A stretch of 64,000 bases of DNA from Canibacter oris (GTDB lineage Bacteria; Actinomycetota; Actinomycetes; Actinomycetales; Microbacteriaceae), in assembly GCF_014197205.1 (NCBI RefSeq), contig NZ_JACIFD010000005.1, positions 1 to 64,000 on the forward strand. The letters run 5' to 3'. The notes beneath the pieces were generated by a model, which ran no database searches, was not told the origin of the DNA, and saw only the letters and a list, made by a program, of their open reading frames with translations. This document shows, in pieces, positions 1-8,441 of this stretch. The position numbers and the translations under genes were made by a program. Each line of letters begins with the position of its first letter. Position 1 is the stretch's first letter.

Positions 1-510
1 CGGTGTTGCGGGATCTGTCACGACACGGCGCAGTGGCACATTTGTAATCAATAGCGCAATTGCTCCCAGCACCGCAAGCGTTAATCCGATATCGGCGACA
101 TTGTAAACGGCGGGCACCAGCCAGGGAGTGTGAATGAAATCGACCACGTGGCCGACTGCAAATCCCGGCGCCCTAAAGAGCCGATCGACAAGGTTTCCGG
201 TGGTGCCGCCGAGCAGCAGCCCGATTACCACAGCCCAGCGCTTTGATTCGACATACCGGGCTTTCACCAGCACGGTGATTACCACGGCGGCGGCAATCAG
301 GGTGAAAACCCAGGTAGCGTTTGCCAGAAGGGAGAACGCAGCTCCGGGGTTGTATGTAAGATACCACTGCAGCATCTCGCCGATAACCTCTTGGTTGCGG
401 CGTTCTGGCAGCTGTTCAAGCGCCCAGAACTTTGTGAGTTGGTCGAAAATTAACCAGCACACGGCAACGCCGGCTAGCACCGTAAGAGGAGCTAACCGGC
501 GTTGTGGCAT
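1..510 (-). CDS. lspA: Lipoprotein signal peptidase (signal peptidase II), C-terminus outside window
   Basis: LspA is the membrane aspartyl protease that removes the signal peptide of prolipoproteins after diacylglyceryl transfer. The frame is open over 170 codons from ATG at 510 to the window edge with no stop, so the C-terminus is missing. I read the two catalytic Asp motifs: GNLVDR at about residues 111-116 and YNVADIG at about 138-144. At least three hydrophobic segments are visible (about residues 8-25, 65-85 and 94-105), with a fourth near the cut end. The start lies 30 bases beyond the divIVA stop and has no clear Shine-Dalgarno. In Actinobacteria lspA often follows divIVA, as here. 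The opposite-strand open frame over the same bases is a shadow. Confidence 0.93.
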   Translation of the reverse strand, partial: MPQRRLAPLTVLAGVAVCWLIFDQLTKFWALEQLPERRNQEVIGEMLQWYLTYNPGAAFSLLANATWVFTLIAAAVVITVLVKARYVESKRWAVVIGLLLGGTTGNLVDRLFRAPGFAVGHVVDFIHTPWLVPAVYNVADIGLTLAVLGAIALLITNVPLRRVVTDPATP

Positions 511-540
511 AGTGTTTGTGCTTGACACGCCGTTTAGGGT

Positions 541-1125
541 TTAGCCCAGAGCTGGGCCGCCTGCGGGCTCGTTGTCGTTGTCAAGATTACGCAGCTGTGC
601 CTGGATGTATGAGGTCAGGGTGTCGCGGTATTCCTTCTCGAAATCGCGCAGATCCTTGATTTTCTCTTCCAGCTTAACGCGCTCTGCGCCGAGGGTGTTG
701 AGCACGTTGGTACGCTCTGTCTCAGCCTCAGTGACCAGGCGCTTCGCTTCGTTTTCACCCTCGGTGATGAGCTGCTCGCGCTTGGTTTCACCCTCGCGCA
801 CGTGCTTATCATGCAGCTCCAGCGCCAGCTGCAGCATCGCGCTGGACTTCTGCGCGTCTGGAGAAACGTATGCAGCGCTGCTGTCTGCTGCTTCAGCAGC
901 TGGCTGTGCAGTTTCCTGCGCTACGGTTTCACCCTCAGGAGCGTTTTCAAGCTTTGCGGTCAATGCAGCTACTTTCTCTTGCAGCTCAGCGTTTGCAGCT
1001 TCGTAAGCCTCAAAATCTGCTACCACTTCGTCAAGGAAGTCATCCACCTCGTCTGGGTCGTACCCGTCACGGAACTTAGTGGTGGTAAAGGTCTTATTCT
1101 TGACCTGTTCTGGAGTCAAAGGCAT
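541..1125 (-). CDS. divIVA: Polar growth and division scaffold DivIVA/Wag31
   Basis: A 194-residue cytoplasmic coiled-coil protein that marks curved membrane at poles and septa and recruits the elongation machinery in Actinobacteria. The N-terminal lipid-binding domain carries the family signature MPLTPEQVKNKTF followed by FRDGYDPDEVDDFLDEV (residues 1-35). Coiled coil covers about residues 36-65 and 90-175, separated by a Glu/Ala-rich linker. It is shorter than Wag31 of mycobacteria (about 260). It ends the dcw cluster with yggT and sepF upstream and lspA downstream. An AACCTTAA half-site 36 bases before the start links it to ftsZ and a MerR gene; a purine-rich GAAAGAG precedes the ATG. Confidence 0.95.
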   Translation of the reverse strand: MPLTPEQVKNKTFTTTKFRDGYDPDEVDDFLDEVVADFEAYEAANAELQEKVAALTAKLENAPEGETVAQETAQPAAEAADSSAAYVSPDAQKSSAMLQLALELHDKHVREGETKREQLITEGENEAKRLVTEAETERTNVLNTLGAERVKLEEKIKDLRDFEKEYRDTLTSYIQAQLRNLDNDNEPAGGPALG

Positions 1126-1161
1126 AATTTTTCTCTTTCACTTAGGTACAGAGACTTCACT

Positions 1162-1170
1162 TTAAGGTTA
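1162..1170 (-). promoter_or_regulatory. AACCTTAA half-site upstream of divIVA
   Basis: On the coding strand the sequence reads TAACCTTAA, matching 8 of 9 positions of the perfect palindrome arm found before the MerR gene at 30966-30985 and of the repeat before ftsZ. It lies 36 bases upstream of the divIVA start, where a promoter or 5' leader is expected. That it is an operator is inference from recurrence. Confidence 0.45.
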
Positions 1171-1198
1171 GCAAATTCTGACAGTTGAAAACTGAATT

Positions 1199-1489
1199 TT
1201 AAAAATTAGCGGCTGCGAATGCCAGCAGTTGGATTAGCGCCCAAGCAGCGAACAGCACCACCATCAGCGCCACATCCAGCACGATTTGCCCAATTCTCAG
1301 CGGTGGCAGAACCTTGCGCACAAGTTTTAAGGGTGGATCAGTCACGGTGTAGAGCAGCTCGACAAGCACTAACAGCACACCTTTAGGGGTGAACCTGGGG
1401 TTGATAACCCGAACCCACTCCAAGATGAAGCGTCCCCACAGCAGCATGACATAGATTCTGAGTACCAGAATCGCAATCCAAAATATCAT
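1199..1489 (-). CDS. YggT family membrane protein
   Basis: A 96-residue hydrophobic protein of the YggT family (M. tuberculosis Rv2146c position). An N-terminal membrane segment (about residues 3-22), a central amphipathic region with the conserved DPPLKLVRKVLPP stretch (about 51-63) and a C-terminal membrane segment (about 69-92) fit the family. Its role is not firmly known; constant linkage to sepF and divIVA suggests a link to envelope growth or division. The start sits one base after the sepF stop region, so the two are probably cotranscribed. The length is normal for the family. Confidence 0.88.
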   Translation of the reverse strand: MIFWIAILVLRIYVMLLWGRFILEWVRVINPRFTPKGVLLVLVELLYTVTDPPLKLVRKVLPPLRIGQIVLDVALMVVLFAAWALIQLLAFAAANF

Positions 1490-1490
1490 C

Positions 1491-1991
1491 TTACTGACGC
1501 GGTGCTACAAAGAAGGAGCCACTATCTTGGTTGCCAGCTTCTTCCTCAGCAATGTCTGATACAGCAACATGCTCCGGTGTCAGCAGGAAAACCTTCCCGG
1601 TAACTCGCTCAATGTGACCGTTCAAGCCCATCACTAAGCCGCCCGCGAAGTCAATAATCCGTCGCGCGTCGCTGTCGTTCATCTGCGCCAGGTTAAGGAT
1701 TACCGGAACTCCGTCGCGGAAATTTTCTGCAATCTGCGGAGCCTCACTGTAGCTGCGCGGGTGCACCGTCAGAATCTCGCTCATTGGCTGCTGTTTCACA
1801 ACACGAGTTGGGGTTACTCGCTGCAGCGGTGTCACCACTGCGCCGAGACGCTGCTGCGGCTCTACTAGTGCCTGGGTTTCTGCCGCGGCGTTGTCAGCAG
1901 TTGCGCGCTGTTTATCTGTCTGTGGTTCTTCCACACCTTGCTCAGCTAAGCCAAGGTAAACGGCAGCTTTTTTAAAAGCGTTGTTCGGCAT
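1491..1991 (-). CDS. sepF: FtsZ membrane anchor SepF
   Basis: SepF tethers FtsZ to the membrane and is the main anchor in Actinobacteria lacking FtsA. The 166-residue protein has a short amphipathic N-terminus (FKKAAVYLGL, residues 6-15) suited to membrane binding, an acidic/Gln-rich linker to about residue 70, and the SepF core from about 72 with HPRSYSEAPQIAENFRDG and the RIIDFAGGLVMGLNG stretch. It directly follows ftsZ, with only 11 bases between; the usual intervening yfiH and ylmE genes are absent. It would bind the conserved C-terminal tail of the neighbouring FtsZ. Confidence 0.95.
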   Translation of the reverse strand: MPNNAFKKAAVYLGLAEQGVEEPQTDKQRATADNAAAETQALVEPQQRLGAVVTPLQRVTPTRVVKQQPMSEILTVHPRSYSEAPQIAENFRDGVPVILNLAQMNDSDARRIIDFAGGLVMGLNGHIERVTGKVFLLTPEHVAVSDIAEEEAGNQDSGSFFVAPRQ

Positions 1992-2002
1992 TTGCTAACT
2001 CC

Positions 2003-3175
2003 TTACTTGAGGAAGTCTGGAATATCCAGCTCATCTTCATCATCAATATCGAAAGCTGGATCCTTAATCTGGCTCTCCAGCGGCGGGTTAGCAACTGTTT
2101 CACCGAATCCTCCGGTGTCGTTTGCTCCCGGGGTCACAATCGGACCCGTTGAGTTCACAATTGCGCCAGTTTCTGCGGCCATCCGCTCCTGGCGCAGCTC
2201 ACGCCGTGGCACGTTGTGCTGCGCGGTTTCAGCTGCTGGCTTCTCGTCGAAGCCAGCAGCGATAACAGTTACTTTCACCTGGTCACCGAGCGATTCGTCA
2301 ATCACGGTACCGAAGATGATGTTTGCCTCCGGATGCACCGCTTTTTGCACCATGTCTGCCGCCTGGTAAATCTCGTGCAACCCAACAGCAGATGAGCCCT
2401 GCAGCGAAATCAGCACGCCGCGGGCGCCGTCGATTGAGGTTTCCAGCAGCGGAGAGTTAATGGCATCTTCCGCCGCTTTAATGGCACGATCGGTGCCGGT
2501 GCCGGTTCCGATACCCATCAGCGCTGAGCCAGCACCCTGCATCACAGTTTTGACGTCAGCAAAGTCAACGTTCATCAGGCCCGGGGTGGTAATCAGATCG
2601 GTGATGCCCTGCACACCGGCTCGCAGCACTTCATCTGCAGCGCGGAACGCATCAAGCATGGTGAGGCCCTCGCCCGCGAGCTGCAGCAGCCGGTCGTTTG
2701 GCACGATAATCAGGGTGTCTACCTCTTCGCGCAGCTTAAAGATGCCGGTGTCTGCCTGCTGTGAGCGGCGGCGGCCCTCAAAACCAAACGGGCGGGTGAC
2801 GACACCCACAGTCAGCGCACCAACACTGCGGGCGATGCGCGCCACAACCGGAGCGGCGCCTGTGCCTGTGCCACCACCCTCACCGGCGGTGATAAACACC
2901 ATATCTGCACCAACCAGGGCACTCTCGATATCGTCAGCGTGATCTTCAGCAGATTGGAAACCCACCTCAGGGTCAGCGCCAGCGCCAAGGCCACGAGTTT
3001 TTTCCTGCCCGATGTCAAGCTTCACTTCCGCTTCACTCAAAGCTAGCGCCTGAGCGTCAGTGTTAATCGCAATGAACTCCACGTTCTTAATCTCGCGCTC
3101 AATCATGCGGTTCACAGCGTTAACGCCGCCGCCGCCAACGCCAACAACCTTAATTACTGCTTCTCCGGAGTTCAT
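2003..3175 (-). CDS. ftsZ: Cell division GTPase FtsZ
   Basis: The tubulin homologue that forms the Z ring. The 390-residue protein shows the nucleotide-binding start [15 protein letters not shown] (residues 11-25), the tubulin signature [13 protein letters not shown] at about 102-114 and the T7-loop region [11 protein letters not shown] near 202. After a variable linker from about residue 320 it ends in the conserved acidic tail ELDIPDFLK that binds SepF. The start is supported by an AAGGTGG ribosome site 6 bases upstream. It has its own likely promoter (TATATAAC at 3216-3223) with a palindromic operator next to it. No catalytic deviation is seen. Confidence 0.98.
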   Translation of the reverse strand: MNSGEAVIKVVGVGGGGVNAVNRMIEREIKNVEFIAINTDAQALALSEAEVKLDIGQEKTRGLGAGADPEVGFQSAEDHADDIESALVGADMVFITAGEGGGTGTGAAPVVARIARSVGALTVGVVTRPFGFEGRRRSQQADTGIFKLREEVDTLIIVPNDRLLQLAGEGLTMLDAFRAADEVLRAGVQGITDLITTPGLMNVDFADVKTVMQGAGSALMGIGTGTGTDRAIKAAEDAINSPLLETSIDGARGVLISLQGSSAVGLHEIYQAADMVQKAVHPEANIIFGTVIDESLGDQVKVTVIAAGFDEKPAAETAQHNVPRRELRQERMAAETGAIVNSTGPIVTPGANDTGGFGETVANPPLESQIKDPAFDIDDEDELDIPDFLK

Positions 3176-3186
3176 ACGACCACCTT

Positions 3187-3223
3187 AAACCTTAAAGCTC
3201 AACCTGAGGTTGAGAGTTATATA
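3187..3223 (-). promoter_or_regulatory. ftsZ promoter with AACCTTAA repeat and CTCAACCT palindrome
   Basis: On the coding strand a -10-like TATATAAC (3216-3223) is followed at once by the 17-base palindrome CTCAACCTCAGGTTGAG (3198-3214), then by a copy of the TTAAGGTTT arm (3187-3195). The palindrome would cover the transcription start. The arm is identical over 9 bases to the operator-like palindrome before the MerR gene at 30377-30940. In Corynebacterium the MerR protein FtsR activates ftsZ; assigning this site to FtsR or to the second MerR protein is inference. Confidence 0.55.
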
Positions 3224-3316
3224 CTGAGTAGTTATGTATCAACACTATGAGCAAATCAGTTGTTATGGAGCAGACACTCCGGCAAGCAGGATATCCACAG
3301 CTTAAAAAAAATTTAC

Positions 3317-4495
3317 TCACTGATAAACCGGCGCTTCGGTCGCCGAAACGTCAATCACCGAAATTTCCTGATCCGCGAGAGCAGCAGCCATTTTACTGTA
3401 GATAACGGCTTTCAGCGGAGTGTCCTGAGCGCCGCCCCAGCGCACCACAACCCCGTCACGCATCTTAAGTTCTATGCTCTGTGCACCCGCGGCACTGACC
3501 TCAGCAACTTGTGAGCGCAGCTCGGCAGGAATATCCCGCAGCACAGCAGCAGCAGCAAAAAACTGCTTCGTACCAACTTTAGAAATTCCGTCTCCCACGG
3601 CCAGTGGCAACCCGTCCGGCAACACTTCCGCAACCATCAGCTCCACCCCGGCAGCATCCACAATCGTAAATTTTTCGCCGCGCGGCAAAGCCAAAACCGC
3701 GGTACGCTCAGTCAGTTGCACAATCAACTGCCCCGGAGGCACTCGCTGCACATCATAGTCTTGAATCAACGCAAACTGCTGCAACGTCTCATGTACCTCA
3801 GCATCTTTCACGAACGCCAGCGGCTTACCCTGTAACGGGTACAGCGCCTCGCTCACAGTGCTGTTGAGCTCATCAGAACCGCCACTGACCTGAATTTCTT
3901 TCACCGCTAGCGCCGGGGTCAAAACCGCAATTCCAACTAACACGCCCAGCAACGCAATCATCATTGCGCCGACCCCAAGCCTGCGCAGCTGCCGCCGCCG
4001 ACTCACCGTCAATTGACGTTGCCAAAAACGAAAAGCTCGTGTCTTTGCCCGCTCCGCGCGTGCCAGTCGGCGCCGCGCTTGTTTGATTCTTATTTTCTGC
4101 TGTTTTTGCGCAGCGGCCAAATCTTCCCCGCGCGGCGTGACAGCTAAAGTCTCCGCAGGGGATACGGCAGCCAAATCTGCTGCGGGTTCTGCATGCGGCG
4201 CAGCTGCTAAGTTTTCCGTGCCCAACTCAGCTGCAGCAGCATCCGGTTCCTGCCCAGGGGCGGCTTGCGGCGTCTCCGCGCTGCCTACCGGGCGAAAGTC
4301 ATTCGCGTCTGCCACTGCCTGCGCGATACGCGCCGAAAACCGCGGCGACTTAGTTGCGGGCGGAGACACAGTGGGCACCGCGGCAGATACCACAGCAGGG
4401 ACAGACTCCCCCGCAGCTGCCTCACCGACGGGCCGGCGCTCCTCAGCATGATAGTTCTCCTGCGCTGCAGTATCGAATCCAACCGGCCGCTTCAT
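3317..4495 (-). CDS. ftsQ: Divisome protein FtsQ
   Basis: FtsQ is a bitopic membrane protein linking FtsL/FtsB and the septal synthase. The protein has a long Ala/Pro-rich, probably disordered cytoplasmic part (about 165 residues), a basic stretch, one membrane segment (VGAMMIALLGVLVGIAVLTP, about residues 175-195), the POTRA domain starting at VKEIQVSGGSDEL and the FtsQ domain. An ATG three bases upstream (4498) also exists; I prefer 4495 because GGAG is then 6 bases away instead of 3. It lies between murC (20 bases upstream) and ftsZ, the normal order. Confidence 0.93.
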   Translation of the reverse strand: MKRPVGFDTAAQENYHAEERRPVGEAAAGESVPAVVSAAVPTVSPPATKSPRFSARIAQAVADANDFRPVGSAETPQAAPGQEPDAAAAELGTENLAAAPHAEPAADLAAVSPAETLAVTPRGEDLAAAQKQQKIRIKQARRRLARAERAKTRAFRFWQRQLTVSRRRQLRRLGVGAMMIALLGVLVGIAVLTPALAVKEIQVSGGSDELNSTVSEALYPLQGKPLAFVKDAEVHETLQQFALIQDYDVQRVPPGQLIVQLTERTAVLALPRGEKFTIVDAAGVELMVAEVLPDGLPLAVGDGISKVGTKQFFAAAAVLRDIPAELRSQVAEVSAAGAQSIELKMRDGVVVRWGGAQDTPLKAVIYSKMAAALADQEISVIDVSATEAPVYQ

Positions 4496-4515
4496 CATTT
4501 ACTCCGCTTTTACTC

Positions 4516-5961
4516 CTAGGCGCCAGGCAGCACAAAACCCGGGGCGGTCTGCAAGTCAGCATCCCCAAACTTCGCTACCAGGGATGCAACCAGCTGCGGA
4601 ATAATCTGGTAAACCGTGCCGCAGCTCATCGTCACAAACACGTCTCCGGGTTGCGCCACCGCCGCCAGATGCGCGGTTGCAATATCCCAATCAGCGGCGT
4701 AAAACACTCGGTTCTGATCCGCGAAATCTGCTGACACCAGCTCTCCGGTAACCCCCGGCACCGGATCTTCCCGCGCACCGTCAACTGGCAATACCACGGT
4801 ATAGTCTGCGCCCTGCTCCAAAACCTCAGCGAACTCCCGATGGAAATGCTGGGTGCGGCTGTAAAGATGCGGCTGATGCACCGCAATCAAACGCCCCTGC
4901 CCCACAACCGGTTTGGTAGCTGCCAAAAGCGCCGCAACCTCTGTTGGGTGATGCGCGTAATCATCGTAAACTCGCACTCCGCCAACCGCGGCATGAAACT
5001 CGAAACGCCGCTTGGTGCCAGCAAAACTCGCAACCGCCTGCGCCGCATCCGCCAGAGAATACCCCAGGTGCAACAGCACCGCGATCGCGCCCGCAGCGTT
5101 TACCGCGTTGTGCACCCCATAAACCGCAAGCTGCACCCGCTGCTCTTGGCCGGCCGCAGCAACCGTGAAGCTCACCGGGCCGCTGTCATCTACTGCAAGC
5201 AGCTGAACGTCGGCATGATCCGCAAATCCAAACGTTTGCACATGCACATCAGCAGGCAGCGCCGCCAGCACCTCCGCGCAGCCGGCATCATCGCTCGACG
5301 CGATTACCACCTCATTCGCAGCCGCCGCAAAATCAACGAAGGCCTGCATAAACGCCTCGCGCGAGCCGTAAAAATCTAGGTGTTCCGGATCAACATTGGT
5401 GATCAGCGCGATATCAGTATCGTACAGCTGGAAAGAGCGATCTGACTCGTCGGCCTCAATCACAAACAGATTGTCTGCGCCGTCACGCGCGCTCACGCCG
5501 AGTGCCTCGATCACACCACCGTTTACAAATGATGGATCAGCCCCCGCGCCGAGCAGCGCCGTCACCACCATCCCGGTTGAGGTGGTTTTACCGTGCGCGC
5601 CAGCAACCGAAATCAGTCGCTTATCGCGATTCAACCAAGCCAGCGCCTGCGAACGATGCAGCACCGGGATATTGTGCTGCAGCGCATACTGATACTCCGG
5701 ATTATCCTGCCACAGCGCACCCGTTACAACCAGGGTATCGGCACCAACCGCGTGCGCCGCATCGTGCCCCTCAGATACCTGAATTCCGAGCTCACTGAGA
5801 GCACGGGTGTAGGCGTTAAGACTGCGATCGGAACCGGTCACTTGCAGCCCACGATTGTGCATCATGCGCGCGATGCCGTGCATACCGGAGCCGCCAATGC
5901 CCACAAAGTGCACACGGCCCAAATCAGCTGGAATCGGCTGCTCAAGGTCAGGATAAATCAT
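4516..5961 (-). CDS. murC: UDP-N-acetylmuramate--L-alanine ligase MurC
   Basis: MurC adds L-Ala to UDP-MurNAc, the first peptide step of peptidoglycan synthesis. The 481-residue protein has all three domains: UDP-binding VHFVGIGGSGMHGIA (about 18-32), the P-loop VAGAHGKTTST (about 118-128), the central motif NVDPEHLDFYGS (about 189-200), and the C-terminal YDDYAHHPTEV and HQPHLYSRT motifs. It is a useful contrast to the degenerate MurD- and MurE-like proteins in the same cluster. One deviation: near the C-terminus, where the family usually has a GAGD-type sequence after MTM, this protein has SCGTV. The rest argues for a working ligase. Confidence 0.96.
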   Translation of the reverse strand: MIYPDLEQPIPADLGRVHFVGIGGSGMHGIARMMHNRGLQVTGSDRSLNAYTRALSELGIQVSEGHDAAHAVGADTLVVTGALWQDNPEYQYALQHNIPVLHRSQALAWLNRDKRLISVAGAHGKTTSTGMVVTALLGAGADPSFVNGGVIEALGVSARDGADNLFVIEADESDRSFQLYDTDIALITNVDPEHLDFYGSREAFMQAFVDFAAAANEVVIASSDDAGCAEVLAALPADVHVQTFGFADHADVQLLAVDDSGPVSFTVAAAGQEQRVQLAVYGVHNAVNAAGAIAVLLHLGYSLADAAQAVASFAGTKRRFEFHAAVGGVRVYDDYAHHPTEVAALLAATKPVVGQGRLIAVHQPHLYSRTQHFHREFAEVLEQGADYTVVLPVDGAREDPVPGVTGELVSADFADQNRVFYAADWDIATAHLAAVAQPGDVFVTMSCGTVYQIIPQLVASLVAKFGDADLQTAPGFVLPGA

Positions 5962-5998
5962 GCTGCTATCGTACTCCGCTCAGGTTGCTAAAAGCTGG

Positions 5999-7081
5999 TT
6001 ACTCGCCGTGTTCACGCAGCGCCCGCTGCACCAGTTGCAGCAGTTGCTCGGTGCCGTCAAGGCGGGCAACGGTTTTCGCGGCGGCGCTCATCTCGGCGAG
6101 CCGCTGCTTATCGTGCAACAGCGGCAGCAGGGTTTGCTGCACCCAGGCGGTGGTGATGTCGCTGTCTTCGACCGCTAAAGCGCCGCCGGCTGCAACAACC
6201 GCACGACAATTCAGTGCTTGTTCGCCGTTGCCGTGCCGATACGGGGAAAACACCGCGGGAATTCCGAGCCCGGAAATCTCGCTGACCGTGGTTGAGCCAG
6301 CACGCGACACCGCAAGATCCGCAATTGCGAAAGCTAAATCCATACGGTCACAGTACTGCAGCACCCGATATCCGGGCTGCTGTGGATCAGCTACCGCGGT
6401 AAGACCACCCCAGATGTGCAGCACCTGCGCACCGCTTGCCACAATCTCTGCCGCGGCCCCGGCCATGCCCTGGTTAATCCCGCGCGCGCCAAGCGAACCG
6501 CCGGTAACCAGCAGCGTTGGCAGGGCCGGATCTAATTCGAAATGAGCCGCCGCTGTTGCGCGCAGCGCTGCTCGATCAAGCTTTGTGATTTCTTGGCGCA
6601 GCGGCATTCCGGTGACTACGGCGCCCGGCATCGGAGTTCCTGGAAAGGTAACGCCAACATACTTGGTGCCGCGCGCGCCAAGCTTGTTTGCCATGCCCGG
6701 CAAGGCATTAGCCTCATGAATCACATACGGAATCTTCTCGCGCTTTGCAGCGCTGTATGCCGGAGCTGCAGCGTAGCCACCAAAACCCACCACAACATCG
6801 ATTTTGCGGGTGCGGATCAGCTGCCGTACCTGCGCCACCGCCTGCCGATAACGCAGTGGGAAGCCCAGGGCGTAAAGACTGGGTTTACGCGGAAAAGGCA
6901 GTCGCGCAATTGTTACCAGCTCAAATCCCCGCTGCGGCACCAGTTTTGACTCCAGCCCTTCTGCGGTGCCGAGCGTCACGATTTCTGCTGCGGGATCTGT
7001 AGCTTTGATCAGCTCAGCCAGCGCCAACAGCGGATTCACATGCCCCGCGGTACCCCCGCCGGCCAGCAAATAGTTTGTCAT
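5999..7081 (-). CDS. murG: Lipid II-forming GlcNAc transferase MurG
   Basis: MurG transfers GlcNAc from UDP-GlcNAc to lipid I on the inner membrane face. The 360-residue GT28 protein has the N-terminal glycine-rich loop LLAGGGTAGHVNPLLALAE (residues 5-23), VVGFGGYAAAPAYSAAK (about 96-112), HEANALPGMANKLGA, a second glycine motif VTGGSLGARGINQG and the donor-binding SRAGSTTVSEISGLGIPAV region. Start supported by GAAGGAG upstream. A 148-base gap separates it from ftsW; I see no gene in that gap. Confidence 0.97.
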   Translation of the reverse strand: MTNYLLAGGGTAGHVNPLLALAELIKATDPAAEIVTLGTAEGLESKLVPQRGFELVTIARLPFPRKPSLYALGFPLRYRQAVAQVRQLIRTRKIDVVVGFGGYAAAPAYSAAKREKIPYVIHEANALPGMANKLGARGTKYVGVTFPGTPMPGAVVTGMPLRQEITKLDRAALRATAAAHFELDPALPTLLVTGGSLGARGINQGMAGAAAEIVASGAQVLHIWGGLTAVADPQQPGYRVLQYCDRMDLAFAIADLAVSRAGSTTVSEISGLGIPAVFSPYRHGNGEQALNCRAVVAAGGALAVEDSDITTAWVQQTLLPLLHDKQRLAEMSAAAKTVARLDGTEQLLQLVQRALREHGE

Positions 7082-7229
7082 GGTGCAGCTCCTTCAAAAT
7101 CTTCCAACCTTTAGTTTAGCCGCTGCCGCCCAGCACTCGCTGCACTGTCCATCACTCGGTGACACACCACCAATAACAGCATAGTCGCTACTGCAGGGCT
7201 GCACTTCTGCTCAACGCGACCACGCAGCG

Positions 7230-8438
7230 TCACGCACTAAACTGTGACGCGTCCTGGTGTGTCTCGGTCTGCTCTTGGCGCGGCGCAGTGTCACGCGCAA
7301 TTGTGATTACTACCCCCATCGCCATGCAGCACGCCACCAGCGCAGTACCACCAGCGCTAACAAACGGCAATGGCACTCCCAAAACTGGCAACAGTCGCAA
7401 GACCACGGCGATGTTGATGAATGCCTGCCCGACGATCCACATCATGATGCCGCCTACAACCGCTTTCTGAAAGTAGTTTTTTGCCCTGGTAATAACCCGC
7501 AGCATCGCCCAGGCCAAAACAATGTAAGCTACAATAACCGCGAGACAGCCGAACAACCCCAATTCTTCGCCAATAATCGCAAAAATATAATCATCTTCCG
7601 CGGCTGGCAGCCAAGACCATTTTGCTTTGGAGCTGCCCAAACCGTTTCCGAAAACACCACCGCTAGAGAGCGCCCAGACACCGTGCAGCGGTTGCCAATC
7701 CAACCCAGAGTAATCAGTCTTGCTGTCTCCCCACAGACTCGCGATTCGATTTCTCCGGTTTTCACTGCTAATCACAAAAAGAAACGCGGCAAAAATTCCA
7801 GTAACCGCAAAAACAGCGATAGTGCGAAATTTAATCTCTCCAAACAGCAAACAGCCTAGCACCGCGAGTCCCAAAACCATGGCGGTGCCGAGATCTTTAC
7901 CCCACACGATAAGCCCCAAAGGGATACCCGCGAACAGCCCCAACGGGATGATTTCCTGCAGCAGCTTGCCACGAGGGGCTACCACCAGTCGTTGAATTAC
8001 AACGCCCAAAATCAAAATGGCACCGAGCTTCAGAAACTCCGAGGGCTGCACCTGCAGCGAGCCGATTCGCAACCAGTTACGGTTACCACCGTCGGCGACA
8101 CCCAGACCTGTAAAAACCACTGCGGATTGCAGCAGCACTCCACCGCCAAAAACGATCAGGGCAAAACGCATATACCAGTGAGGCTTTATGGCGCCGGCGA
8201 ACAGCATCGCAACAATTGCGACCAGGGCGTAACCAGCGTGGCGGAACCCCTCTCCCCAAGGTCCACGCTCAGCAAGATAAGAGTTCACGGAAGATGCCGA
8301 CATTACCATCAAAACGCCCAAACCAATAAGGCCCAAAGTGGCCGCAAATAGCCACACCGTAACCGCGTCTGCCTCGCGAATCGCGCGCAGTCGTAGGCCC
8401 TCACGCAGCGCTTTTACCGTGGCATTGGTTTTGCTCAT
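7230..8438 (-). CDS. ftsW: Septal peptidoglycan glycosyltransferase FtsW
   Basis: FtsW is the SEDS polymerase working with FtsI at the septum. The 402-residue polytopic protein has about ten membrane segments, the VMSASSVNSYLAERG stretch of TM1, NRNWLRIGSLQVQPSEFLKL (about 121-140), GKDLGTAMVLG and the C-terminal PLPFVSAGGTALVACC motif. Start supported by GGAGG upstream. It begins 3 bases after the stop of the MurD-like gene. The C-terminal tail is short and polar. Confidence 0.97.
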   Translation of the reverse strand: MSKTNATVKALREGLRLRAIREADAVTVWLFAATLGLIGLGVLMVMSASSVNSYLAERGPWGEGFRHAGYALVAIVAMLFAGAIKPHWYMRFALIVFGGGVLLQSAVVFTGLGVADGGNRNWLRIGSLQVQPSEFLKLGAILILGVVIQRLVVAPRGKLLQEIIPLGLFAGIPLGLIVWGKDLGTAMVLGLAVLGCLLFGEIKFRTIAVFAVTGIFAAFLFVISSENRRNRIASLWGDSKTDYSGLDWQPLHGVWALSSGGVFGNGLGSSKAKWSWLPAAEDDYIFAIIGEELGLFGCLAVIVAYIVLAWAMLRVITRAKNYFQKAVVGGIMMWIVGQAFINIAVVLRLLPVLGVPLPFVSAGGTALVACCMAMGVVITIARDTAPRQEQTETHQDASQFSA

Positions 8439-8441
8439 CTG

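Noticed and set aside
134-544. 136-codon plus-strand frame over lspA
   Set aside because: The minus strand codes LspA with both catalytic Asp motifs through the window edge.
2460-2942. Plus-strand open frame inside ftsZ
   Set aside because: Ser/Pro-rich composition typical of antisense to G+C-rich genes; ftsZ on the other strand is certain.
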